64,000 nt of DNA, from assembly GCA_002633025.1 (NCBI GenBank), contig NMRB01000045.1:343520-407519 (forward strand), written 5' to 3'. This document shows positions 52,390-62,585 of the stretch, piece after piece. The notes below the pieces were generated by a model. It made no database searches. It was not told where the DNA came from and worked only from the letters and a program-made list of their open reading frames with translations. The number at the start of each line of letters is the position of its first letter. Position 1 is the first letter of the stretch. The DNA is from Notospermus geniculatus. Taxonomy: Eukaryota > Nemertea > Pilidiophora > Heteronemertea > Lineidae. Both the position numbers and the translations under genes were made by a program.

Positions 52390-53125
52390 CTTAAAGTTCG
52401 GAGTTGGTGTTAGTGTTGGTGTTAATCTGCAGCTCCAAACACCGGTGTTAACACCAGAGTTAACAAGCAGTGTTAACTTAACACCTCGTATCAACCGCAT
52501 GGGGAATCCCCACAATCAGCCATTTTGACAGGATTTGTCCAGAGAAGGAGCAGAAGGTAGGTAAGGCATCAAAGTTTTAGCCCATAGCGGCAGTAGGCCT
52601 ATCAAATCAGATGGACTCAGTGCACTGGATGTGGGGTTGACCACGAAAATTGATTCCAATGGAGTGTTCACATGCGCTCACTTTCGGGTCCAAAACTCTT
52701 CGGTGACTACAGTGTAGCCTACATTGTATGCCCTATGTGCAACTGGTTCAGTACTTTCGGCTGGTTTCCGAACATGATTTGGGGCCCTTTGATCATCAGC
52801 TATTCCTGCAACTACCTCTTAAAGAAACGAACAACATGGCTGCTAACACCATCATGTGCTGTCAACTCTCGCCGGTGTTGACCCCTAGGGGGTTGGCGTT
52901 AGTGCTAATGGAAAAGCCATTAAGATTTTTCATCAATAAACACCAAGCTCGGTTTAAGATAACACCTGGTGTTCCAGTCGGTGTCAAATAAACACTGATG
53001 CAAACTTTAAAATCAGTTCACACCAACACCAGGTGTTAACACTAACACCATGGCCTGAGTTTAAAATTTGGGTTTATTTGAGGGTTGGTGTTGGTGTTAG
53101 TGTTAACACCGGATCTTAACCAAAA
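52390..53125. mobile_element. Foldback-like region of GTGTTA/GTTGGT hexamers
   Basis: Clusters of GTTGGTGTTAGTGTTGGTGT and its complement (CACCAACACCAGGTGTTAAC) occur at 52400-52490, 52865-53050 and 53080-53110, with CTTAAAGTT and AACTTTAAAG near the two outer limits. The intervening 52500-52860 stretch is unique. The clusters pair with each other in several ways. Exact ends are not settled. Confidence 0.6.
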
Positions 53126-54120
53126 CTTTAAAGTCACCCATTGTATTGTGTTCCCCCATTGAGAAGACATGGTAAAGTATGATTCACCCTAACTTCAACA
53201 TAGGCAAAGTGCCAAGCTTGGAAATGGTCACACGTCAGTCGTAAATTATCCGTGTCGCAGTCACCTATAATGTTGGGGTAACTTAGTTTTAACTTTTCAT
53301 GAATCTGTAGGAAATCCAAGGTGCTCAGTAAACTAATAAACACTGTGGTTTAATCATTGTGTTCAATTTATGGTGTCTGTTGTACAGGCCTAGCACTTTG
53401 CCCATGTTGAACTTTGGGTGAATCATAATGGTCTCTCTAGTAAGTTGTCTATTGTATGGAAATGCTGATATATGGGTAACACAACGAAACGTTACACCAA
53501 CAGTCCCAGAGCCATCGGACTCACTTTCTCGGCCGTCCGTGCAACACTTTAGCTGGAGATTCATTCCGTGATGTCTGAATACGGCGAAAAAGATGTTACC
53601 GGGAAATGGGGTCGGGGAGAAATCGATTCACCTGATGTACTAGTATTCGTTCGAGCCAGTTTCAAGAGAACTGGACATGCATCGGGTTTATACTACCTTA
53701 TCGTTCTAGTTGGAGAGCCAGGTGGACTTTATTTACACTACTGACCCCAACTGTAGGTACTACTTAGGCGAGTGGAACTAATCAACTTTTATCGGCTGAA
53801 GTTGCCTCTGAAGCCAATGACAAGGGGTCAAAGTTGGGATTTTCCCTTTTTTAACCTCTTTTGTAGGGGAACAAGGACCTGATCTGGCTTTGAGATGCAT
53901 ATTTCCTTGACGTATACTCACAGACCTACATTTTGACACCAATATTGATATGATCTGATGATATCATATTTTTGACCCCTTTTTTACTTCCAGTACCCTA
54001 ACTTTAGGGGTCTCTAGGGACCAAACGCCAGGATTGTGCAACTTAAGACGCCCCTTTCATGCATCAGCATGATAATCCGAAGAGGATTAGGCACCAAAAC
54101 CTCCTGTACTCAATAGTGTA
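53126..54120. other. Spacer, no supported gene
   Basis: No convincing coding, repeat or RNA signal. Confidence 0.35.
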
Positions 54121-54129
54121 AATAAAGTC

Positions 54130-55295
54130 CATCTCGCTCTCCAATTTGGCTTGGGTGTGGTCTACCAGCTTCATGCCACCTCTATTAAAATCTGCATCCA
54201 CCCTTGGGTAAACTGCCACCCTGGGTAGTTTAACTAACATGCGGTCTCCCAGATCCAATAAAAAAATCCATGGAATGTTGCGTAATTTGTAAGTTTCCTT
54301 GCCATGTACATTATGTATTACAAATGTACATGATAGTATGTAACGTTTTGGTCCGGGGGGGGGGGCAGAAACCTCTCAGGGGGGCAGAAGACCTCTTTTG
54401 CCGTTTTTTGCCCAAATTCCGCATGGAAACCACGTTTTTTTATGGTTGGCTCAGGGGGAGCAATTGCCCCCTCGCCTCCCCCCTTTAAATACGGCCCTGG
54501 CTTCAACAAATGAACTACGAAAGCATACCATGTACATAATGTATTACCAATATAGACAGATTGCCAAAGTCGGCCATGTTGGACCAAAAGGCAATAACAA
54601 ACACTGAATGTACAGTGCATGTATACCACTGATGTACAGCATGTTTTAAAATGTGCAAAAACATAAAAGTTTACCATAAAAATATCTCAGATAACATAAC
54701 CATCAGTAATAATACATTAATATGCACTAAGCCTTGGCTTACTTTTGGTAAAATAGTAATTCAGATAAGAAAAAACAGACTTTTGTTGTTTAACCAACCT
54801 TGGGTCCAGGTTTGTGAATCATCGTGATTCCACACTGTAGGATAGGACCAACACACCTGGAGCTGAGGTTTGGCATAAAACAGGCATAATAAAAGTCTTT
54901 TAAAACTTTTTGTGGGAAATATCTGCAAACATTTCGGCCTGGGCACGGTTCATAACACATGTAGCACTGCTGAGGAGGTGTTTATTTTGTAACTTTTCAT
55001 GAAAGTTTTGTGTAAATTGCAGGTTTTAAAACATGCTGTATATCAATGGTGTACATTCACTGTACATTCAGTGTTTGTTATTGCCTTTTGGTCCAATATG
55101 GCCGACTTTCGCAATCTGTCTATTATACATAGTTCAGAATCCCGTAAATTACGCAAGATTCCACGATTTTTTTGATTGGGTCTGAGAGACACATATTAAT
55201 TAAAATACCCAGTGTTCCCCGCAAGGGTGGATGCAGATTTTAATAGCGATGGCATGAAGTTGGGAGACCACACCCTTGTCAGACCGTCTATCTTA
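54130..55295. mobile_element. Large foldback element with ~500-bp imperfect arms
   Basis: GGTGTGGTCTACCAGCTTCA and TTAAAATCTGCATCCACCCT (54155-54212) reappear inverted at 55225-55285. ACAGATTGCCAAAGTCGGCC and GCAATAACAAACACTGAATG (54555-54610) reappear inverted at about 55070-55125. The left arm is interrupted by a hAT-like fragment at 54350-54499. Confidence 0.78.
54350..54499 (-). mobile_element. hAT-like MITE fragment, CAGGGCCGTATTTAAAGG end
   Basis: Read on the minus strand the fragment starts CAGGGCCGTATTTAAAGGGG and runs into a G-rich and C-rich stretch that yields a spurious GGEGAIAPPEP peptide. CAGGGCC ends are shared with the elements at 28080, 35509 and 47052. It lies within the left arm of the larger foldback and has no equivalent in the right arm, so it inserted later. 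Confidence 0.6.
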
Positions 55296-55337
55296 AATCT
55301 CCAACAAGGTTCCATGTGTTGTCTACCTATCTAATAC

Positions 55338-55700
55338 ATACTGTATAATATGATTTATCCGGCCACCACGACCAACCTGCGAACCACGCGAATTATTGAC
55401 TATGCACGATCCAGGCCAGGTTATGAAAGGCCTAGTCAGGGTTACATGTTCAATGGAAATCGTCTTACGCCTGGTGAGCATCGTAATGGATATCCCGCGG
55501 TGAGGGTCAGTTTCACTTTTGTCGACTTGTAAATGATGTCAATTAAACCTAGATCTTCTGTGGAATAAGAAACTCACTAGTGATGTGTAACCCTGACTAC
55601 GCCTTTCATAACTTGGCATGGATCGTTTATAGTCAATAATTTTCGTGGTTCGCAGGTTGGCCGTGGCGGCCGGATAAGTCATATTATACAGTATAAAGCA
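55338..55700. mobile_element. Foldback element with ~110-bp arms
   Basis: The left arm GATTTATCCGGCCACCACGA ... CTAGTCAGGGTTACA (55351-55447) is matched inverted by TGTAACCCTGACTACGCC ... CGTGGCGGCCGGATAAGTCA (55588-55680). The centre is about 140 bp. Confidence 0.8.
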
Positions 55701-56981
55701 GTCTTTGTCACGAATGTTCTCTGCAACCGCTGCATGGATGGAGCTTAGCAATAGCCTACCTTATTCGATTGCTCTTGATACAAGGAGTGGTCTTTTCAAA
55801 GTTAAAATTTTAAAATGGGTCAAACTATGCTTTAAGAAGCGTTTTTCAGTCAAATTGCATCAAATTCAAAAGCAATGACGTCACAAACGTTGTGTGACGT
55901 CATGCATGTCATCACCGTTGCCATCTGAAATCTGCATGACATAATCAGGTCATCACGTCACTGAGGTATGGCCGTGCAGCTGGGCTGAATGTCCACAAAG
56001 TACCGTATCTTGGAGCCCGTATCTTATACAATAACAGAAACCCTGTTTACCGTGTACTATAGCTAGTAAGAGAATAAAATGTGGTCACCACATCAATGGA
56101 ACCTCAGTGCACATTTGATTTTTATAGGGTCACTTTACATGGACTGCTATAAGAAATTCAGGTGGTGTTGGTGGAAAACTGTATTGAGCTTGCCCCAAAA
56201 TAACGGGCCCATGTTATATAGCAGCCATATGGTGTTTTATGTGAAACTATCAGAAATGTGTCTGCTGAAGGACGCCGCTATGGGCGGTTATAACTGCAAA
56301 AAGGGACGTCAAAACGAGAACAAAGACATCCAAACGAAAACAAGGATGTTGCAAAACGAGAACAAAGTAACCTACCATGTATATGACATTATTCCTGTGA
56401 AACGAAGCCCAAAAGAAATGCCAAAATACTATCGAAGACATCTCCTGCATGAAGAAAATGTGTATGTTGTTGAGTATAATACAGGAGACACGAAAACAGC
56501 ATGCACCACGAAAAGGACGTTGCGAGACAAAGACAACAGGTGGCACTCGCGTCGCTGTTTTCTTGTAGACTGGTATGTTAGGACCGGGCGTGCCCACCGC
56601 CTTCGTGCCTCTGATTGGTCGGTGCTGGCGCAGGTGGTAAGTATGTGAACTATTATGTTGATAGATTTGCTATTTTTAACTTGGAAAACCCCCGGCGTGA
56701 TTGGTGAATTTCCTGGGTCAAAGGTCGGTCACCTTCTATCTGCATTCTGGTACGTCAGCCGTATTGAGAATTGAATAAATTTACATAATTTACATAAAAT
56801 TTTCAAGTGACGTCACTGTCAGAATTCCTCCACAGATGGCGGCCAAGACCGGTCCTACCATTCAAAAGCGACACCATCGGTAGGACCAGGTACTAGTCTA
56901 GTTTTCTTGTTGCTGTGAAGTGGTGTTTTTAGCGTGATCCTCCATTTACTAGCTAGGTGTACAGTAAGATGATAGATAGTA

Positions 56982-57208
56982 CTCTAAATTCCCACTTACC
57001 TATCCCATTCCTGAACTAGGAAAAAATGACTAAATCCTGAGTTGAAGATAACGGGGTGGGGATATGGTCAGAAACAGTAATGTCCTGTCCACTTACTTGT
57101 CCCACTCCCGAGCCTGGCAAAGAATGACAGCGATGCGATACCTTCCAACTTAGGAGTTGGTCATTTTTTCCGAGTTCAGAAATGGGACAGGTAAGTGGGA
57201 ATTTAGAG
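56982..57208. mobile_element. TA-flanked MITE with CTCTAAATTCCCACTTACCT ends
   Basis: CTCTAAATTCCCACTTACCT at the left and AGGTAAGTGGGAATTTAGAG at the right are exact inverted copies, each bordered by TA (56980-56981 and 57209-57210). Internal ATCC/GGGAC words extend the pairing. 227 bp, consistent with a Tc1/mariner-type MITE. Confidence 0.82.
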
Positions 57209-57210
57209 TA

Positions 57211-57363
57211 GGTCATCGGCATGAATAATATCGCAACACTATCTACTTGAAAAACAACAGCGTCGATCAACACCACGGTCCAATTCTAGTGAATTTCGGA
57301 TCTCCCTAAAGATTAGATTGACACGATGAGCAAAAAAATTCTGCGATATTCATGCCGATGACC
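57211..57363. mobile_element. Second small hairpin element, adjoining the previous one
   Basis: GGTCATCGGCATGAATAATA at 57211 and the inverted TATTCATGCCGATGACC ending at about 57363 pair over about 22 bases. It begins directly after the TA-flanked MITE. Confidence 0.6.
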
Positions 57364-57878
57364 TATCACCTATCATCGTACTGTACGCCTACGTAGTAAA
57401 CGGAAATTCACGGTTTTTCATACAAATCAGACTAAAAAGAACACTTCAATCAAAACAATGAGAAAGCAGCGACGCGAGCGCCACGTATTGTCTTCGTATC
57501 GCAAGGTCTTTTCGTGGTGCATGCCGTCTTCGTGTCGTCTTGTAGGTTGTTTGGAGTGGCTCAGAACAATACTAACTGACATTTTCATAATTTTGAGAAA
57601 ATCCTCTTTAAAGTTTTTTATTCACAGTAAAATCACTGAAATGGACACAGAAAAATTTGTGGTAGTTTCTGTTGTCACAACATGAGAGATTTTTTTAGGA
57701 AAAGCCTAAAGGGCTCCGCACACTGGCGACTAAAATGGGGGCGACTGCCGATGCGACTACTACGTCGCCTGCGATAATTACCTTTGAGGTCGATCAGTGA
57801 TGTCATCCACGACATCACTCATCTTCCAAGGAAGCATTTGTCACAAACGAGTCAACAAATACTAAAAAAACAAAAAAA

Positions 57879-58154
57879 NNNNNNNNNNNNNNNNNNNNNN
57901 NNNNNNNNNNNNNNNNNNNNNNNNNNNNNNNNNNNNNNNNNNNNNNNNNNNNNNNNNNNNNNNNNNNNNNNNNNNNNNNNNNNNNNNNNNNNNNNNNNNN
58001 NNNNNNNNNNNNNNNNNNNNNNNNNNNNNNNNNNNNNNNNNNNNNNNNNNNNNNNNNNNNNNNNNNNNNNNNNNNNNNNNNNNNNNNNNNNNNNNNNNNN
58101 NNNNNNNNNNNNNNNNNNNNNNNNNNNNNNNNNNNNNNNNNNNNNNNNNNNNNN
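57879..58154. other. Assembly gap (276 N)
   Basis: Unresolved run of N preceded by poly-A. Because tandem repeat units follow immediately, collapsed repeats are a likely cause. Confidence 0.99.
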
Positions 58155-58264
58155 AGTGTTGATTTTAATACGTTGCCTTATGCTTGCTATTTTCCAAAAT
58201 AGCACCGGCACAGCAGATTTTACAACGTACAAAAATTTGTTCAATTACGAATTTTCAGTGTTTC

Positions 58265-58985
58265 CGCAATAAAGGAGTTAAAATCAATATTTTTAAAGCC
58301 TTATCTTTACTTTATCCTCATAGTCGTTTTAAAACAAGTTTCAAGTTTTTGTACCTCTTTGCACCGTGGATTCAGTAGGAGAAAGTACAAAAAATTACAA
58401 AAGGGCCGAATTTTCATTTTGGAGGGTCACAGACCCCCAGCACAGTATGTACCCACTAAAATTGGTTTCAAGTGCATTTGCACATTGCTGACAACAAAAA
58501 AACAGCATCATATGTAGTCTAAACGTGATTTCATATACACAGGATGAACTAATTGAAAGCTCATGAACGTTAGATTTTATCGGTGTTTCGGGGGAAAAAA
58601 GGGGTTAATCCCACCTTTTGAAGCCATATCTCTATTCAAATCATATATTTTTGGAAAGAGGACATCAACACGATTATTTTCAAGCAAGTTTCCAGTTGTT
58701 ATCCCACCTTGCACGGAATCGGTAGGAGAAACTACAAAAAAATATGCAAAAAAGGGTCGAATTTTCTATTTTGGGGGGGTCCCAGACCCCCCAAACACTG
58801 TGTTTGCCCACTAAAATAGGTTTGGATTGCATCTACATGCTACTGGCAACAAAAAAACAGCAGCATATGAAGTCTAGACTTGATATCATGACCTCAGGAT
58901 TAAATAATGTAAAGGCCTATAAGGGTCGGATTTTAAGGGGTGTTTTGGCAAGGAAGGGGTTAAATGACCATGTTGTGCACAACTT
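58265..58985. repeat. Tandem repeat, ~350-bp period, two units and a part
   Basis: Matching landmarks recur at about 350-base steps: GTAGGAGAAAGTACAAAAAA (58376) with GTAGGAGAAACTACAAAAAA (58722), CAGACCCCCAGCACAG with CAGACCCCCCAAACAC, and AACAGCATCATATGTAGTCT with AACAGCAGCATATGAAGTCT. A third unit seems to begin near 58960. The array may extend into the N gap. Confidence 0.75.
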
Positions 58986-60074
58986 TTGCAAAGTACAACA
59001 TCATTTCTGAAAACTAGAGACAAAAAGCTACATTTTGACACCAATTTCATCTTGTTATACCTCCGGTAGGGGTATCTTCCTTTTCTAGAGTACTTTTTCG
59101 GTCGCTGCTGCTGGCCTAAATGGTCTGTTGAAATTGCTCATATTTTAATATGACTGTTATTACAACATATTTTGTTGTTATTTACGGCTCATCCTTTGAG
59201 GGTCCTGGACACTGTGCGATTAATACCCTGTTTCTTTCAATTCCGTATGCCAGTTTATCCAAATGATGACTCTCTATATAATAAATGCACACAAATGCAC
59301 ACACACAGTTCACTGTCCTTTTTATAATGCAGCTTGTTTACTTAGGTCAAATATCTGGTTCCTGTGGGAGCTGCCATGGTTGGAATAGGTAGATAGGTAG
59401 ATAGTAGACTATTGCCCTGACAGGCGATGGCAAAGTGCAGTGCAACAACAACGTCGCACTCTGTATTCAGTCGTCGTAACTAATATCAGTTAGAATGTTA
59501 TTGCACATGCAAATTTATTAAATTTACCATACTATGAGAATGCTAACTCAATTTCGACCAAAATGTCAGTTAGTAGACTATTGTTCTGAGTCACTCCCTT
59601 ACGTTCAACAACGTTAACATTTTATCCATGCAGGAGATGTCTTTGATACAATGTATATTCTTTATGCAAGGAATAATCTACATGGTTCTTCGTTCTCGTT
59701 TCGCAACTTCCTTGTCCTCGTTTCGTTGTCTTGGTTCTCGTTTAGACGTCCATTTTTTCACTTCTAACCGCCCATACCCCGCGAACACCGAGTAATTATT
59801 CTAAGGGAAGAGGTCACATGGGCTAAAAACGTCGGAACAATCCTTCGCTCTAGTTTGGGCAATGTATCCACATGGCAGTTTTTGTGAGTGTGCTGTGCAA
59901 GTAGTATATTACCTCTGTAGGTCGAAAATGACCAAGTTCTTGCGAAAGATACAACAACTTATGCAGAAACATTAATTTGACATTCATTGACATAAATGAT
60001 AGATTTAGTTTTCGTCTTTTCAGGTTTTTATCTTTCTAGAATAGCGACATTCAGCCCTAAATAACATCTTCAGA

Positions 60075-60369
60075 ATGTCCGACGATTTGGTGAAAGAAGT
60101 GTGCGTGGTCTACGAATCTAGCCGCAGGATTGTGAGTGTGAATTTTCAGAGCCTTGAAGAAACTGTGGATGCCATTCGTCAAGAATGGGGATTTTCGAAA
60201 GAAGCACGATTCGAATTACAAGCCTACTGCGGCGAGAAAGGGAGATATTTCGATATCTTTAATGTTGATGACCTAAAACGTCACGAGAATGCCGAGGAGT
60301 TGATCGTGCGGGGCTTCGAAATGGCCGGTGTGATGTCACTACATCAGCCGTCTCCTCCCGAACACAAGG
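60075..60369 (+). CDS. Candidate first coding exon of a host gene (PB1/ubiquitin-like?)
   Basis: The ATG at 60075 follows a polypyrimidine/AG acceptor-like site (TTTTATCTTTCTAG at about 60043) in a plausible leader. The frame reads MSDDLVKEVCVVYESSRRIV, SLEETVDAIRQEWGFSKEAR, YFDIFNVDDLKRHENAEELI and ends PPEHK|GTAAGTA at 60369. The layout 'basic strand - Val-rich strand - helix - strand - IxxxxDL ... LIV' resembles a ubiquitin-fold domain such as PB1. No later exon was identified before 64000. I do not recognise the specific protein. Confidence 0.55.
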
Positions 60370-61279
60370 TAAGTACCGCTGAATGGGTGAATGTCGTCCA
60401 GTCCTGATCCTACACACTAATTCCTAGCACTAACCCCAACCCAGACCCTCAACCCTTGTCACTGACCCCTACCCTAATCCTAAACCTAGTCCTGACCCTA
60501 ACCATCAACGCTAACCATCCGTAACCTGGGTACACTGGTTTAGACGTCATCCTCGTGGTCTGCCGAAAATTTTTTACACAAGTGGCAGAGTATATCTGAC
60601 CTGTCAGCTTTAAGCTTTTGTATTCTGCCCTGCAAACAATAGCAAGGTAAACCTTAGAGTTAACGAAGCTTCTAGAATACGGCCAATAGTCTTAAAGACT
60701 CTGCAAACGGCTAGAATCCAGCACAAGATTCTTGTACTCATCGATTTTACAAATTATTGGTGAGCTGGCCTTGATGCATTCTCACCACTGAAATCATCAC
60801 ACTTTTGAAAGTGGGTCAATTTTTCTCCTGCATTTTCTCCTTTTCCATTCTCGTAATCTACTGATTATCGACGCAATAGCTAATCATTTGGCGTGAAATT
60901 GTGTCCCGTGGTAAGCAATTTGAATAATATAACCGATTTGGTGTTTTTGGACGGTTTTTGGACCAAATGACGAGATTCTTTTTGATACATTTTCATGCTA
61001 GTCCTCTGTCCTCGAGGGCTATTGTACGGAAAAGGCAGGGGACCAATATTGCACAGTAAAAATGGTCGACATTCTTTTCATCACTTCAGAAGTTTGACGC
61101 GAATGTGATACCTTTACTAACCGTTCCCCAGGTAAGGTACTATAGTACAACTCATTCTCTTATGTGTAGCAACAATTTCCACATGCTTAATTGATAGCTA
61201 AGATAATTCAAATGGATTTGCACAGACTTGTTGGCCATTCTTCCTGACCGTTGTGTACATTCGCAAGCACTGGCAACTG
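60370..61279. other. Putative intron, no other feature
   Basis: Downstream of the GTAAGTA donor. A short run of CCTAACCCT-like words (60415-60530, CTAACCCCAACCC, CCTAATCCTAAACCTAG) resembles eroded telomere-type repeats but is irregular. Confidence 0.35.
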
Positions 61280-61465
61280 GGCCGGCCCGGTGTAACATCT
61301 GCCAGTGTTCCACATCTGTGAGTGTTCCCCTCCTATTGTCCGACGGAATAAGCGGCGACCTGAAAATAAACGACACACAGAGAAACATGTCGATCTATCT
61401 GCCAGCGTTTCCCGAACAATAAGAGGACACACTCACCCACAGAAACACTGGCAGATATAACACCT
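61280..61465. mobile_element. MITE family B, copy 2
   Basis: GTAACATCTGCCAGTGTTCC at the left and AACACTGGCAGATATAACAC at the right are inverted, and the interior (GTGTTCCCCTCCTATTGTCC, CAGAGAAACATGTCGATCTA) matches 36620-36806. No ORF. Confidence 0.75.
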
Positions 61466-61869
61466 CTAGGTTACATCGATCGTGGGTTTATGGATGAACT
61501 TAGTCACCATGTTATACAGTAGCATAGCGCCTGTATTCAGGTCGCACCAGAGAGTCGACTTCCAATAATAACAACTTCCAGATAAGCATGGCCAGACAAG
61601 CCTCATGCCAGCGNTTGCAGATGGGACAAAGTCACTTATGAAAAATCATTCAATTCCTAATCTAATTTGGTTTCAAAATCCTCAGAAAACAAGCTCTCCA
61701 GTGATATACAACACTTGTATTATTGCACCAGATTTAATATATTTACTTGAATAAACTAGCTGGCTATTTCGTTTTGATAATGCTCCACGTGGCAACCGCC
61801 ATTTTGGTGCCAAAAAAATTCGGCAAAAGGCACAAGGATATTATGGTCAGCTGCAGTTACTTACACTTA

Positions 61870-62585
61870 GATAGTCTCGTGTTTGGTATCAAACTGAAGC
61901 TTATGAAGGGTAGATTCTATCTGACCTACTTTCATGACCTACTGACCTACTTAAAGACCATTGGAGCTAAGGTAGTCGTGTTTGACATTAAACTGAAGCT
62001 TATAAAGACTAGGTTCTATCTGATCCTCTTTCATGACTTACTGACGCTGAAAGGGTAAATGTCGTCCTGGGTATATACAAAGATTACCCAGGATCTCTAT
62101 CTTTACTAAAACAATAACCTGGGTGTACTTTCGTTAGCCGAACATCACCCAGCATGGTAGTATGACACCTGGATTCGAGGTTGTCTCGCCCGTGGTCATG
62201 TGACCGCCTGAAGAATGTCGTAAACAGCTACACTCAACAACTATCGCAGCGCGAGTCCGCGAGATTCCACGGGATTTCTAAATATCACTCGTTCCTAGGC
62301 ACAGATTACGGAAGCTGGGTGATGTTCGACTACCGAAACTACACCCAGGGTATTGTTTTAGTGAAGATTGAGATCCTGGGTAATCTTTGTATATACCCAG
62401 GACGACATTTACCCTTTCAGCCCTACTGACCTACATGTACGTGAAGACCATTGGAGCACAGTTAGTCGTTTTTGGTATCAAACTGAAGCTTATGAAAAGT
62501 AGATTCTATCTGACCAATTTTCATGCCCTACTGACCTACACCATTAAGCTACACGTAAGGTAGTCATGTTTGCACATAGACACTT
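61870..62585 (+). repeat. Tandem repeat, ~101-bp period, split by a MITE
   Basis: Units start GTGTTTGGTATCAAACTGAA and include AGATTCTATCTGACCTACTT and CATGACCTACTGACCTAC. They occur at about 61878 and 61978 and resume at 62423 after the MITE. Two further diverged units are at 63160-63300, outside this array. Confidence 0.8.
62046..62422. mobile_element. MITE family A copy 2, inserted in the tandem repeat
   Basis: Its ends and interior match 32791-33176 (GCTGAAAGGGTAAATGTCGT at the left). TTACTGAC at 62038-62045 and CTACTGAC at 62423-62430 form the target duplication with one mismatch. The insertion cuts one ~101-bp unit in two. Confidence 0.87.

Larger units (their letters stand above)
56485..57548. 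mobile_element. Inverted-repeat element with ~75-bp ends
   Basis: GCATGCACCACGAAAAGGAC, TTGCGAGACAAAGACAACAG and GTGGCACTCGCGTCGCTG at 56500-56555 reappear inverted at 57466-57545. The element spans smaller nested hairpins at 56982-57208 and 57211-57363. Confidence 0.7.
56279..59775. mobile_element. Possible 3.5-kb element with GGGCGGTTA ends
   Basis: TATGGGCGGTTATAACTGCA ... AACGAGAACAAAG at 56279-56372 recurs inverted at about 59685-59775 (CGTTCTCGTTTCGCAA ... AACCGCCCATA). Both ends are rich in AAAACGAGAAC-type words. Between them lie several smaller nested inverted repeats, the N gap and a tandem array, so it may be one large composite element or two solo copies of a short repeat in opposite orientation. 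Confidence 0.45.

Noticed and set aside
54318-54677. 119-aa minus-strand frame with GGEGAIAPPEP
   Set aside because: It translates the G/C-rich end of a CAGGGCCGTA-type MITE.
56079-56648. 189-aa plus-strand frame
   Set aside because: Most of it is made of inverted-repeat ends (56279-56372 and 56500-56555) that recur elsewhere, so coding is unlikely.
60415-60535. Internal telomere repeats
   Set aside because: The CCTAACCCT-like words are irregular, with no run of a fixed hexamer.
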